Assembly: GCA_051859045.1 (NCBI GenBank) | Contig: JBHYGK010000008.1 | Location: 6,540 to 70,539, forward strand | Source: JBHYGK01 sp051859045 | GTDB lineage: Bacteria; Pseudomonadota; Gammaproteobacteria; Xanthomonadales; Xanthomonadaceae | Direction: 5' to 3' | DNA: 64,000 nt | Program-made: the position numbers and the translations under genes | Notes under the pieces: generated by a model | What the model saw: only the letters and a program-made list of their open reading frames with translations | What the model was told of the DNA's origin: nothing | Databases searched by the model: none | Shown: positions 23,613 through 31,550 of the stretch, one piece after another | Numbering within the stretch: the first letter of the stretch is position 1 | Layout of the letters: each line of letters opens with the position of its first letter

Positions 23613-25517
23613 ATGATCCAGATCACCCTCCCCGACGGCAGCCAGCGCGGCTTCGAGCAGCCCGTCTCGATCCACGAGCTCGCGCTGTCGATCGGCCCCG
23701 GCCTCGCCAAGGCCGCGCTCGCCGGCAAGGTCGACGGCCGGCTCGTCGACACCAGCTTCCGCATCGACGCCGATGCCTCGGTCGAGATCGTCACCGAGAA
23801 GCACCCCGACGCCCTCGACGTGCTCCGCCACTCCACCGCCCACCTGCTCGCGCAGGCCGTGCAGCGCCTGCATCCCGGCGCGCAGGTCACGATCGGCCCG
23901 GTGGTCGACAACGGCTTCTACTACGACTTCGCCTACGAGCGCCCGTTCACGCCGGAAGACCTCCCGGCGATCGAGGCCGAGATGCAGAAGATCGTCAAGG
24001 AGGCCCTGCCGGTCTCGCGCAGCGTCAAGTCGCGCGACGAGGCCGTGGCCTTCTTCAAGGGCCTGGGCGAGCACTACAAGGCCGAGATCATCGAGGCCAT
24101 CCCGGCCTCCGAGGACCTCTCGCTGTACTCGCAGGGCGAGTTCACCGACCTCTGCCGCGGCCCGCACGTGCCGGGCACCGACAAGCTGCGCGCCTTCAAG
24201 CTGATGAAGGTGGCCGGCGCCTACTGGCGCGGCGACCACACCAAGCAGATGCTCAGCCGCATCTACGGCACCAGCTGGCTCAACGACAAGGACCTCAAGG
24301 CCCACCTGACCCAGATCGAGGAGGCCGAGAAGCGCGACCACCGCAAGATCGCCAAGGCGCTCGACCTCTTCCACCTGCAGGAGGAGGGCCCGGGCCTGGT
24401 GTTCTGGCACCCCAAGGGCTGGAGCATCTGGCAGGTGGTCGAGCAGTACATGCGCCGGGTCTACCGCGAGTCGGGCTACCAGGAGGTCCGCTGCCCGCAG
24501 ATCCTCGACGTCTCGCTGTGGAAGAAGTCCGGCCACTGGGACAACTACCAGGACAACATGTTCTTCACCGAGTCCGAGAAGCGGACCTACGCGCTGAAGC
24601 CCATGAACTGCCCGGGCCACGTGCAGGTGTTCAACCACGGCCTGCACAGCTACCGCGACCTGCCGATCCGCTACGGCGAGTTCGGCGCCTGCCACCGCAA
24701 CGAGCCCTCCGGCGCGCTGCACGGCATCCTGCGCGTGCGCGGCTTCACCCAGGACGACGGCCACATCTTCTGCACCCCGTCCCAGGTCGAGGCCGAGGTC
24801 ACCGCCTTCCACCAGCAGGCGCTGAAGGTCTACCGCGACTTCGGCTTCTCCGAACCGCAGATCAAGATCGCGCTGCGCCCGGAGTCGCGCCTCGGCGACG
24901 ACGCCACCTGGGACCGCGCCGAGGACGCCCTGCGCGCCGCGCTGTCGGCCTGCGGCGTGGCCTGGGAGGAGCTGCCGGGCGAGGGTGCCTTCTACGGCCC
25001 GAAGATCGAGTACCACCTCAAGGACGCCATCGGCCGCACCTGGCAGCTGGGCACGATGCAGGTCGACTTCATGATGCCCGGCCGCCTCGGCGCCGAGTAC
25101 GTCGACGAGCATTCCGCCCGCCAGCACCCGGTCATGCTGCACCGCGCGATCGTGGGCTCGATGGAGCGCTTCATCGGCATCCTGATCGAGAACCACGCCG
25201 GCGCCTTCCCGGCCTGGCTGGCCCCGGTGCAGGCCGTCCTGCTCAACATCACCGACGCGCAGGCGGACTACATCGCGGGCCTGAAAAAAGCCCTTGCAAA
25301 TCAAGGCCTCCGGGTCGAGGCTGATTTGCGGAACGAGAAGGTTGGCTATAAGATCCGCGAGCACACGCTGCAGAAGGTGCCGTACCTGCTGGTCGCGGGC
25401 GACCGCGAGAAGGAGACCGGCACCCTCGCCGTACGGTCCCGGTCGGGCGAGGACCTGGGCACGATGACCCCCGAGGCGTTCGTCCAGCGCCTGCGCGACG
25501 AAGGCGTCCACGTTTGA
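23613..25517 (+). CDS. thrS: Threonyl-tRNA synthetase
   Basis: A 634-residue class II synthetase that charges tRNA-Thr. The domains are an N-terminal TGS domain (residues 1 to about 60), an editing domain with HSTAHLLAQAVQ (HxxxH), a catalytic core with CPGHVQVFNHGLHSYRDLP and HRNEPSGALHGILRVRGF, and a C-terminal anticodon-binding domain (from about 535). Zinc ligands are supplied by the MNCPGH cysteine and two core histidines. It heads the conserved thrS-infC-rpmI-rplT-pheST cluster. Codon use drops briefly to less GC-rich near 25285-25345, where the anticodon domain begins. Confidence 0.98.
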   Translation: MIQITLPDGSQRGFEQPVSIHELALSIGPGLAKAALAGKVDGRLVDTSFRIDADASVEIVTEKHPDALDVLRHSTAHLLAQAVQRLHPGAQVTIGPVVDNGFYYDFAYERPFTPEDLPAIEAEMQKIVKEALPVSRSVKSRDEAVAFFKGLGEHYKAEIIEAIPASEDLSLYSQGEFTDLCRGPHVPGTDKLRAFKLMKVAGAYWRGDHTKQMLSRIYGTSWLNDKDLKAHLTQIEEAEKRDHRKIAKALDLFHLQEEGPGLVFWHPKGWSIWQVVEQYMRRVYRESGYQEVRCPQILDVSLWKKSGHWDNYQDNMFFTESEKRTYALKPMNCPGHVQVFNHGLHSYRDLPIRYGEFGACHRNEPSGALHGILRVRGFTQDDGHIFCTPSQVEAEVTAFHQQALKVYRDFGFSEPQIKIALRPESRLGDDATWDRAEDALRAALSACGVAWEELPGEGAFYGPKIEYHLKDAIGRTWQLGTMQVDFMMPGRLGAEYVDEHSARQHPVMLHRAIVGSMERFIGILIENHAGAFPAWLAPVQAVLLNITDAQADYIAGLKKALANQGLRVEADLRNEKVGYKIREHTLQKVPYLLVAGDREKETGTLAVRSRSGEDLGTMTPEAFVQRLRDEGVHV

Positions 25518-25555
25518 CCGGCCCGGGCCGTCGAGGCCCGGATCACCACCCCCAA

Positions 25556-25570
25556 GAGGACTGACGAATC
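25556..25570 (+). promoter_or_regulatory. Shine-Dalgarno sequence and ATC start of infC
   Basis: GAGGA followed by 7 bases and ATC. No ATG, GTG or TTG in this frame restores the conserved N-terminus, so the ATC is the only start consistent with the family. This predicts IF-3 autoregulation. Confidence 0.85.
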
Positions 25571-26089
25571 AGTACCGAAAAGCTCAATCGAAAGAATGGC
25601 GAGATCCGCGTCCCGCGCGTGCGCGTGCTGGGTGCGGACGGCGAGATGCTCGGCGTGCTGTCGCGCGACGAGGCGCTGCGCGCCGCCGAGGACGCGGGCA
25701 TGGACCTCGTCGAGATCCAGCCCAACGCCGATCCGCCGGTCTGCCGGATCATGGACTACGGCAAGTTCCGCTTCGAGAACCAGAAGAAGGCGGCCGCGGC
25801 CAAGAAGAAGCAGAAGCAGGTCGAGATCAAGGAGCTCAAGTTCCGTCCGACCACGGACGAGGGCGACTACCAGGTCAAGATGCGCAACATCCGGCGCTTC
25901 CTGGAAGAGGGCGACAAGGTCAAGATCAACATCCGCTTCAAGGGCCGCGAGATGGCCCACCAGGAGCTCGGCCTCGCGATGGCGAAGCGCATCGAGACCG
26001 ACCTGGTCGACGAGGTGGTCATCGAGCAGCGCCCCCGCCTCGAGGGCCGCCAGATGATCATGATGATGTCGCCGAAGAAGAAGATCTGA
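25568..26089 (+). CDS. infC: Translation initiation factor IF-3, with ATC start codon
   Basis: IF-3 keeps ribosomal subunits apart and proofreads start-codon choice. From an ATC at 25568 the product is 173 residues, beginning (M)STEKLNRKNGEIRVPRVR, the normal IF-3 N-terminus. A later GTG at 25619 would delete this conserved segment. The body is standard: ALRAAEDAGMDLVEIQPNA, then the linker FENQKKAAAAKKKQKQVE, then FKGREMAHQELG. GAGGA at 25556-25560 sits exactly 7 bases before the ATC, which decides the start. Non-AUG starts on infC are a known autoregulatory device, because IF-3 rejects them when abundant. A small hairpin (25523-25541) lies between thrS and infC. Confidence 0.95.
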   Translation: MSTEKLNRKNGEIRVPRVRVLGADGEMLGVLSRDEALRAAEDAGMDLVEIQPNADPPVCRIMDYGKFRFENQKKAAAAKKKQKQVEIKELKFRPTTDEGDYQVKMRNIRRFLEEGDKVKINIRFKGREMAHQELGLAMAKRIETDLVDEVVIEQRPRLEGRQMIMMMSPKKKI

Positions 26090-26132
26090 GGCCCCGGCCG
26101 CCGCCCCGCGCGACGGCCCCCGCCGCAGGCCA

Positions 26133-26158
26133 GGAAGGCGCCCCCCGGGGCGCCTTCC
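26133..26158 (+). terminator. Hairpin after infC
   Basis: GGAAGGCGCC pairs with GGCGCCTTCC around a C/G-rich loop about 45 bases after infC. No T-run follows. It lies at the start of a 351-base gap that also holds a promoter and a structured leader for rpmI. Confidence 0.45.
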
Positions 26159-26224
26159 GCGCGTCCGGCATCCGGGGCCGTGCGCCGGTCGCCGCGGGCC
26201 GGGGGCCTTGATTCCATGGGGTAT

Positions 26225-26253
26225 TTGCCTGCGGCCGCGGCCGCTGGCATACT
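26225..26253 (+). promoter_or_regulatory. Candidate promoter for rpmI-rplT
   Basis: TTGCCT (26225-26230), a 17-base spacer and CATACT (26248-26253) lie in the long gap between infC and rpmI. It would give rpmI-rplT an independent promoter with a leader of about 180 bases. Confidence 0.5.
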
Positions 26254-26260
26254 TCGCGGC

Positions 26261-26440
26261 CCTCCGGCCCGTCCGGAGGCCCCCGGCCCAGGCTCCGGGG
26301 CCCGCGCAGGCGGGCGAAAGCCAGGACTTGGACCCGTCCCGGCTGCACAGCCGGGGCCTACGACCGGCACGGGCAGGACGGAAAGCGTGGCGCAAGCCAT
26401 CGCCCGGGCCAGTAATCACGCATCCGAAAGGACTGACGCA
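26261..26440 (+). promoter_or_regulatory. Hairpin-rich leader of the rpmI-rplT mRNA
   Basis: At least three stems are visible: CCTCCGG/CCGGAGG (26261-26267 with 26273-26279), GCCCGC/GCGGGC (26300-26305 with 26310-26315) and CCCGGCT/AGCCGGG (26338-26344 with 26349-26355). They lie between the predicted promoter and rpmI. In other bacteria the L20 protein represses this operon by binding leader RNA that mimics 23S rRNA. Whether this leader does so is inference; I could not match it to a known motif. Confidence 0.4.
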
Positions 26441-26638
26441 ATGCCCAAGATCAAGACCAAGCGGGCTGCAGCGAAGCGTTTCCGCAAGACCGCTTCGGGC
26501 AAGTACAAGTGCGGCCACGCGAACCGTAGCCACATCCTCACCAAGAAGGCGACCAAGCGGAAGCGCAACCTGCGGCAGACGAACCATGTTCGTGCCGAGG
26601 ACGCCGGCCGTCTGGACCGCATGCTGCCGTACCTCTGA
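26441..26638 (+). CDS. rpmI: 50S ribosomal protein L35
   Basis: A 65-residue basic protein starting MPKIKTKRAAAKRFRKTASG and containing KCGHANRSHILTKKATKRKR, the complete L35 pattern at normal length. GAAAGGA precedes the ATG at a suitable distance. rplT follows 12 bases downstream. The gene lacks the extreme GC bias of its neighbours in places because of its many Lys codons. Confidence 0.97.
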   Translation: MPKIKTKRAAAKRFRKTASGKYKCGHANRSHILTKKATKRKRNLRQTNHVRAEDAGRLDRMLPYL

Positions 26639-26650
26639 GGAGACTGAACC

Positions 26651-27010
26651 ATGGCTCGTGTTAAGCGTGGCGTCACCGCCCGTGCCCGTCACAAGAAGAT
26701 CCTCAAGCAGGCCAAGGGCTACTACAACGCCCGCCGCAAGGTGTTCCGCGTCGCCAAGCAGGCGGTCACCAAGGCCCTGCAGTACGCCTACATCGGCCGC
26801 AAGCAGAAGAAGCGCAATTTCCGCAGCCTGTGGATCGTGCGCATCAACGCCGCCGCCCGCATGTACGGCCTGAGCTACTCGCGCCTGATGAACGGCCTCA
26901 AGAAGGCCGGCATCGAGCTCGACCGCAAGGCCCTGGCGGACATCGCCGTGCACGACATCCACGCCTTCGGCGTGCTGGCCGAGAAGGCCAAGGGCGCGCT
27001 CGCGGCCTGA
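26651..27010 (+). CDS. rplT: 50S ribosomal protein L20
   Basis: A 119-residue protein with MARVKRGVTARARHKKILKQ, AKGYYNARRKVFRVAKQAV and the C-terminal SYSRLMNGLKKAGIELDRK that contacts 23S rRNA. L20 is an early assembly protein and, in several bacteria, the autoregulator of its own operon. It is cotranscribed with rpmI and preceded by GAGGAG. Three hairpins lie between it and pheS. Confidence 0.97.
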   Translation: MARVKRGVTARARHKKILKQAKGYYNARRKVFRVAKQAVTKALQYAYIGRKQKKRNFRSLWIVRINAAARMYGLSYSRLMNGLKKAGIELDRKALADIAVHDIHAFGVLAEKAKGALAA

Positions 27011-27024
27011 TGCACCGTCGCACC

Positions 27025-27123
27025 GCGCGCGGCCCCCGGGCCGCGCGCCGATGACAGCACCATCGGCGGCCCTCGGGCCGCCACCCCGTGGGGAAGGGCG
27101 CGAGTCCTTCCCCACGCGTGTTT
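27025..27123 (+). terminator. Three successive hairpins between rplT and pheS
   Basis: Stems at 27025-27035/27038-27048, 27065-27071/27076-27082 and 27087-27097/27106-27116 follow each other. The last is an 11-bp stem with an 8-base loop and a short TTT at 27121-27123. They fill the first half of the 225-base gap before pheS and could terminate or attenuate transcription into pheST. No Phe-rich leader peptide was found. Confidence 0.5.
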
Positions 27124-27235
27124 CAGGGGTCCGGAGCGCGTCCCGCGCCGCCGGCCCCGCCCACCGGGTCGTCCCGCGCGATCGGCGCGCCGGCCCGTGG
27201 CCCCCTTCAGCGCCACGCACCGCCGCCGGAGTCCC

Positions 27236-28231
27236 ATGAGCGAGCTCGACACCCTCCTTCCCGCCGCGCTGGCCGAGATCGCCGGTGCCGCCAGCCTCGA
27301 GGCCCTCGAGGCCACGCGCGTGGCGCTGCTCGGCAAGCAGGGCACGGTCACCGGCCTGCTCAAGCAGCTCGGCGGCCTGCCGCCGGAGCAGCGCAAGGCC
27401 TTCGGCGAGCAGGTCAACCGCGTGCGCGACCAGCTCGGCGACGCGCTCGCCGCGCGCAGGGACCTGCTCGAGCAGGCCGCGCTCGACGCGCGCCTGGCCT
27501 CCGAGCGCATCGACGTCAGCCTGCCCGGCCGCGCCGGCCAGCGCGGCAGCCTGCACCCGGTCTCGCGCACCCTCGAGCGCATCGCCGACATCTTCGGCCG
27601 GCTGGGCTACGAGCTCGCCGACGGCCCGGAGATCGAGGACGACGCGCACAACTTCGAGGCGCTCAACTTCCCGCCGCACCACCCGGCGCGGGCGATGCAC
27701 GACACCTTCTACTTCCCCGATGGCCGCCTGCTGCGCACCCACACCTCGCCGGTGCAGGTGCGCTACATGCGCGAGCGCCAGCCGCCGTTCCGGATGATCG
27801 CGATGGGCAAGGTCTACCGCAGCGACAGCGACCAGACCCACACGCCGATGTTCCACCAGATGGAAGGCCTGCTCGTCGACGAGACCTCGAGCTTCGCCGA
27901 CCTCAAGGGCACGCTGAAGACCTTCGTCGAGGCCTTCTTCGAGCGCGACTTCGAGATGCGCTTCCGCCCCAGCTACTTCCCCTTCACCGAGCCCTCGGCC
28001 GAGGTGGACATCCGCTGGGACCTGGCCGACGGCTCGACCCGCTGGCTCGAGGTGCTGGGCTGCGGCATGGTCCACCCCAACGTGCTGCGCCAGTGCGGCA
28101 TCGACCCCGAGCGCTACACCGGCTTCGCCTTCGGCCTCGGCATCGAGCGCTTCGCCATGCTGCGCTACGGCGTCGACGACCTGCGCAGCTTCTTCGAGAA
28201 CGACCTGCGCTTCCTGCGCCAGTTCGCCTGA
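27236..28231 (+). CDS. pheS: Phenylalanyl-tRNA synthetase alpha subunit
   Basis: A 331-residue catalytic subunit of the class II alpha2-beta2 enzyme. It has an N-terminal coiled-coil arm (about residues 1-90), motif 2 FRMIAMGKVYRSDSDQTHTP and motif 3 GFAFGLGIERFAMLRYG. The ATG at 27236, with GGAG just upstream, gives the usual MSELD start; the frame is open 13 codons further up without a better start. pheT begins 10 bases after its stop. Confidence 0.97.
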   Translation: MSELDTLLPAALAEIAGAASLEALEATRVALLGKQGTVTGLLKQLGGLPPEQRKAFGEQVNRVRDQLGDALAARRDLLEQAALDARLASERIDVSLPGRAGQRGSLHPVSRTLERIADIFGRLGYELADGPEIEDDAHNFEALNFPPHHPARAMHDTFYFPDGRLLRTHTSPVQVRYMRERQPPFRMIAMGKVYRSDSDQTHTPMFHQMEGLLVDETSSFADLKGTLKTFVEAFFERDFEMRFRPSYFPFTEPSAEVDIRWDLADGSTRWLEVLGCGMVHPNVLRQCGIDPERYTGFAFGLGIERFAMLRYGVDDLRSFFENDLRFLRQFA

Positions 28232-28241
28232 GGCCACGACC

Positions 28242-30629
28242 ATGAAGTTCCCCGAATCCTGGCTGCGCGAGCAGCTCGCCCTCGAGCACGTCGGCCGCGA
28301 CCAGCTCGACGCCCGCCTCACCGCGATCGGCCTGGAGGTCGAGGGCGTCGAGGTGATCGGCGCGGGCCTGCAGGGCGTCGTCGTCGGCCACATCCTCGAG
28401 GCCGCCAAGCATCCCGAGGCCGACCGCCTGCAGGTCTGCCGCGTGGACGCCGGCGCGCACGGCGTGGTCCAGATCGTCTGCGGCGCGCCGAACGCGCGCG
28501 CCGGCCTGAAGGCGCCGCTGGCGCTGGTCGGCGCCCGCCTGCCCGGCGGCCTGCAGATCAAGGCCGCCACCCTGCGCGGCGTCGACAGCGCCGGCATGCT
28601 CTGCAGCGCCAAGGAGCTCGGCCTCGACGCCGACGCCTCGGGCCTGTGGGAGCTGGCCGCCGACGCGCCGGTGGGCGCCGACCTGGCCGCGTGGCTGGGC
28701 CTGCCCGATGCCAGCTTCGAGCTCAAGCTGACCCCCAACCGCGCCGACTGCTTCTCGGTGCGCGGCGTCGCCTACGACGTGGCCGCCGCGTTCGGCTCCG
28801 AGGTGCGGCCGCTCGACGTCGCCCCGGCGCCGGTCGCCTCCGCCGCCACCCGCGCCGTCGCCCTGGAGGCCGGCGCCGCCGCGCCGCGCTACTGCGGCCG
28901 CGTCATCGAAGGCGTCGACGCCGGCGTCGCCACGCCCGCGTGGATGGCCCAGCGCCTCGCCCGCGCCGGCGTGCGCCCGCTGAGCTTCCTCGTCGACGTC
29001 ACCCAGTACGTGATGCTCGAGCTCGGCCAGCCGATGCACGCCTTCGACGACGCCACGCTGGCGGGCGCCGTGCGCGTGCGCCACGCCGCCGCCGGCGAGC
29101 GCCTGGCCCTGCTCGACGGCCGCGAGGTCGCGCTCGACCCCGGCTTCCTCGTGATCGCCGACGACCGCGGCGCGCTCGCGCTGGCCGGCATCATGGGCGG
29201 CCAGGCCAGCAAGGTCACCGACGCCACCCGCACCGTGTTCCTGGAGAGCGCGCACTTCGCGCCGGACGCCATCATCGGCCGCTCGCGCAAGCTCGGCCTG
29301 CACACCGACGCCTCGCACCGCTTCGAGCGCGGCGTCGACCCGCAGCTGCCGCGGATCGCGCTCGAGCGCGCCACCGCGCTCATCCTGCAGGTCGCCGGCG
29401 GCCAGGCCGGCCCGGTGGTCGAGGCCGCGCTCGATCAGCACCTCGCGCCGCCGGCGCCGGTGGCGCTGCGCCGCGCCCGGCTGGCCCGCGTGCTCGGCAT
29501 CACCGTCGCCGACGCCGAGGTCGAGCGCATCCTGCGCGCGCTGGGCATGCAGGTCGCCGCCACGGCCGAGGGCTGGGTCGTCACCCCGCCCAGCCGCCGC
29601 TTCGACATCGCGATCGAGGAGGACCTGATCGAGGAGGTCGTGCGCATCCACGGCTACGAGGCGGTGCCCACCGCGTCGCCCTCGGGCCGGATCCGCCCCG
29701 CCGCCCCCAGCGAGACCCGCGTCGAGGAATCGACCCTGCGTCGCCAGCTCGCCGCCCGCGACTACCGCGAGGCGATCGACTACGCCTTCCTCGACGCCCG
29801 CATCCTCCGGGCCTGGGGCCTGGACGCCGGCGCCGTGGCGCTGGCCAACCCGCTCTCCACCGAGCTCGGCGTGATGCGCACCGCGCTGCTGCCGGGCCTG
29901 GTGGAGTCGCTGCGCGCCAACCGCGCCCGCCAGCAGGGGCGCGTCCGCCTGTTCGAGCTGGGGCGCGTGTTCCACCTCGGCGCCCCGGGCGAGGGCCCGG
30001 TCGAGACCCGCCGCGTGGCCGCGATCGCCTGCGGCGACGCGCGCGCCGAGCAGTGGGGGGAGGCGGGGCGCGCGGTCGACTTCTTCGACGTGAAGGGCGA
30101 CCTCGAGAGCCTGCTGGCGCTGGCCGGCGAGGGCGCGGCGGCCGAGTTCCGGCCCGCCGCGGTCGCCTGGCTGCATCCCGGCCGCTCGGCCGAGGTCTGG
30201 CGCGCGGGCGTCCGCCTGGGCTGGATCGGCCACCTGCACCCGGGCCTGGCCCGCGCGCTCGACCTCGAGGGCGAGGTGGTGGGCTTCGAACTCGACCTCG
30301 ACCCCCTGCTCGCGCGCGCGGTGCCGCGCGCCGGGAGCGTGTCGCGCTTCCCGTCCGTCCGCCGCGACCTCGCGTTCGTCGTCCCGGAGGCCACCGCCTG
30401 GGGCGCGCTCGAGGCCAGCCTGCGCGCCGCGCTGGGCCCGCTGCTGCGCGAGGTGGTGGTGTTCGACCGCTACGCCGGCAAGGGCGTCGAACCGGGCTTC
30501 AAGAGTCTCGCTATGGGCTTGATTTTGCAGGATTCCCAGCGCACCCTCTCGGATCATGACGCCGAACAGGCCGTGGCCGCGGCGGTCGCCGCGCTCGAGG
30601 CTTCGCACGGCGCGCGCATCAGGGGTTGA
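28242..30629 (+). CDS. pheT: Phenylalanyl-tRNA synthetase beta subunit
   Basis: A 795-residue subunit that binds tRNA and edits mischarged tyrosine. Domains in order: an N-terminal EMAP/tRNA-binding fold (VVGHILEAAKHPEADRLQV, about residues 45-63), the B3/B4 editing region, a B5 domain and a C-terminal ferredoxin-like anticodon-binding domain (from about 700, SRFPSVRRDLAFVVPE). Length matches the gammaproteobacterial norm. ihfA follows after a single base. Confidence 0.97.
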   Translation: MKFPESWLREQLALEHVGRDQLDARLTAIGLEVEGVEVIGAGLQGVVVGHILEAAKHPEADRLQVCRVDAGAHGVVQIVCGAPNARAGLKAPLALVGARLPGGLQIKAATLRGVDSAGMLCSAKELGLDADASGLWELAADAPVGADLAAWLGLPDASFELKLTPNRADCFSVRGVAYDVAAAFGSEVRPLDVAPAPVASAATRAVALEAGAAAPRYCGRVIEGVDAGVATPAWMAQRLARAGVRPLSFLVDVTQYVMLELGQPMHAFDDATLAGAVRVRHAAAGERLALLDGREVALDPGFLVIADDRGALALAGIMGGQASKVTDATRTVFLESAHFAPDAIIGRSRKLGLHTDASHRFERGVDPQLPRIALERATALILQVAGGQAGPVVEAALDQHLAPPAPVALRRARLARVLGITVADAEVERILRALGMQVAATAEGWVVTPPSRRFDIAIEEDLIEEVVRIHGYEAVPTASPSGRIRPAAPSETRVEESTLRRQLAARDYREAIDYAFLDARILRAWGLDAGAVALANPLSTELGVMRTALLPGLVESLRANRARQQGRVRLFELGRVFHLGAPGEGPVETRRVAAIACGDARAEQWGEAGRAVDFFDVKGDLESLLALAGEGAAAEFRPAAVAWLHPGRSAEVWRAGVRLGWIGHLHPGLARALDLEGEVVGFELDLDPLLARAVPRAGSVSRFPSVRRDLAFVVPEATAWGALEASLRAALGPLLREVVVFDRYAGKGVEPGFKSLAMGLILQDSQRTLSDHDAEQAVAAAVAALEASHGARIRG

Positions 30630-30630
30630 G

Positions 30631-30930
30631 ATGGCACTGACGAAGGCGGAAATGGCCGAACGCCTCTTCGAGGAGGTCGGCCTGAACAAGCGCGAGGCCA
30701 AGGAGTTCGTCGACGCGTTCTTCGACGCGCTGCGCGAGTCCCTCGAGGCCGGGCAGCAGGTCAAGCTGTCGGGCTTCGGCAATTTCGACCTGCGGCGCAA
30801 GAACCAGCGCCCGGGCCGGAACCCGAAGACCGGCGAGGAAATCCCCATTTCGGCCCGGACGGTGGTCACCTTCCGCCCCGGCCAGAAGCTGAAGGAGCGG
30901 GTGGAGGCCTATGCTGGATCCGGGCAGTAA
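30631..30930 (+). CDS. ihfA: Integration host factor alpha subunit
   Basis: A 99-residue nucleoid protein that bends DNA as a heterodimer with IHF-beta. It has the HU/IHF fold: MALTKAEMAERLFEEVGLNK, KLSGFGNFDLRRKNQRPGRN with the intercalating proline, and TVVTFRPGQKLKERV. It directly follows pheT, as in many Gammaproteobacteria, and its last 20 bases overlap the start of the MerR-type gene in another frame. Confidence 0.96.
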   Translation: MALTKAEMAERLFEEVGLNKREAKEFVDAFFDALRESLEAGQQVKLSGFGNFDLRRKNQRPGRNPKTGEEIPISARTVVTFRPGQKLKERVEAYAGSGQ

Positions 30931-31267
30931 CCGCGAGCTTCCGCCGATCCCGGCGAAGCGCTACTTCACCATCGGTGAGGTCAGCGAGCTGTGCGACGTC
31001 AAGCCGCACGTGCTGCGCTACTGGGAGACGGAGTTCACCAGCCTCAAGCCGGTCAAGCGGCGGGGCAACCGGCGCTACTACCAGCGCCACGACGTGCTGA
31101 TGATCCGCCAGATCCGCGGCCTGCTGTACGAGGAGGGCTACACCATCGGCGGCGCCCGCCTGCGCATCGAGGGCGAGGCCGGCAAGCACGACTCCGCGCT
31201 CAGCACCCAGGTCGTCAAGCAGGTGCGGATGGAGCTCGAGGAAGTGCTGGCGCTGCTGCGTCGCTGA
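30911..31267 (+). CDS. MerR-family transcriptional regulator
   Basis: A 118-residue protein with the MerR helix-turn-helix YFTIGEVSELCDVKPHVLRY at residues 18-37 and the wing KPVKRRGNRRYYQRHDV. A dimerisation helix follows at the C-terminus. It has no Cys-rich metal-binding tail, so it belongs to the small MerR-like group commonly found behind ihfA. Its target is unknown. It overlaps ihfA by 20 bases, implying translational coupling. Confidence 0.9.
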   Translation: MLDPGSNRELPPIPAKRYFTIGEVSELCDVKPHVLRYWETEFTSLKPVKRRGNRRYYQRHDVLMIRQIRGLLYEEGYTIGGARLRIEGEAGKHDSALSTQVVKQVRMELEEVLALLRR

Positions 31268-31315
31268 CGCTATCATCCGCGTCCCGCAGCGGTGGAACGC
31301 CGCGGGGTCGACGTT

Positions 31316-31392
31316 CGGGGCGTAGCGCAGCCTGGTAGCGCACCAGCATGGGGTGCTGGGGGTCGTGAGTTCGAATCTCACCGTCCCGACCA
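31316..31392 (+). tRNA. tRNA-Pro (anticodon GGG)
   Basis: A 77-base tRNA with encoded CCA. The acceptor CGGGGCG pairs with CGTCCCG (one G-T pair), discriminator A. The anticodon arm CCAGC-ATGGGGT-GCTGG gives GGG. A TATCAT -10-like box at 31271-31276 lies about 40 bases upstream; readthrough from merR is equally possible. Confidence 0.96.
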
Positions 31393-31444
31393 ACTCGACC
31401 GCCGCGCCTCGCCAGAAGGCACGGCCCTCCACGCAGCACACGCC

Positions 31445-31470
31445 AAGCCCCCGCCCCGCGGGGGCTTTCG
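31445..31470 (+). terminator. Terminator of tRNA-Pro
   Basis: AAGCCCCCG (31445-31453) pairs with CGGGGGCTT (31459-31467) around a CCCCG loop and runs into TTTCG. It separates the tRNA from the iminopeptidase gene. Confidence 0.75.
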
Positions 31471-31550
31471 CGTTGATGGCCCCCGCGAGGCTGCGCGGAC
31501 CGCCCCGGCGCGGCTATGCTCGCGGCTGTTCCCACGCAGAACAGACCTCC

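Noticed and set aside
27051..27239. A 62-codon frame before pheS as a PheM-like attenuator peptide
   Set aside because: It contains a single Phe codon, has no clear Shine-Dalgarno sequence and runs into pheS. It is better explained as noncoding GC-rich leader.
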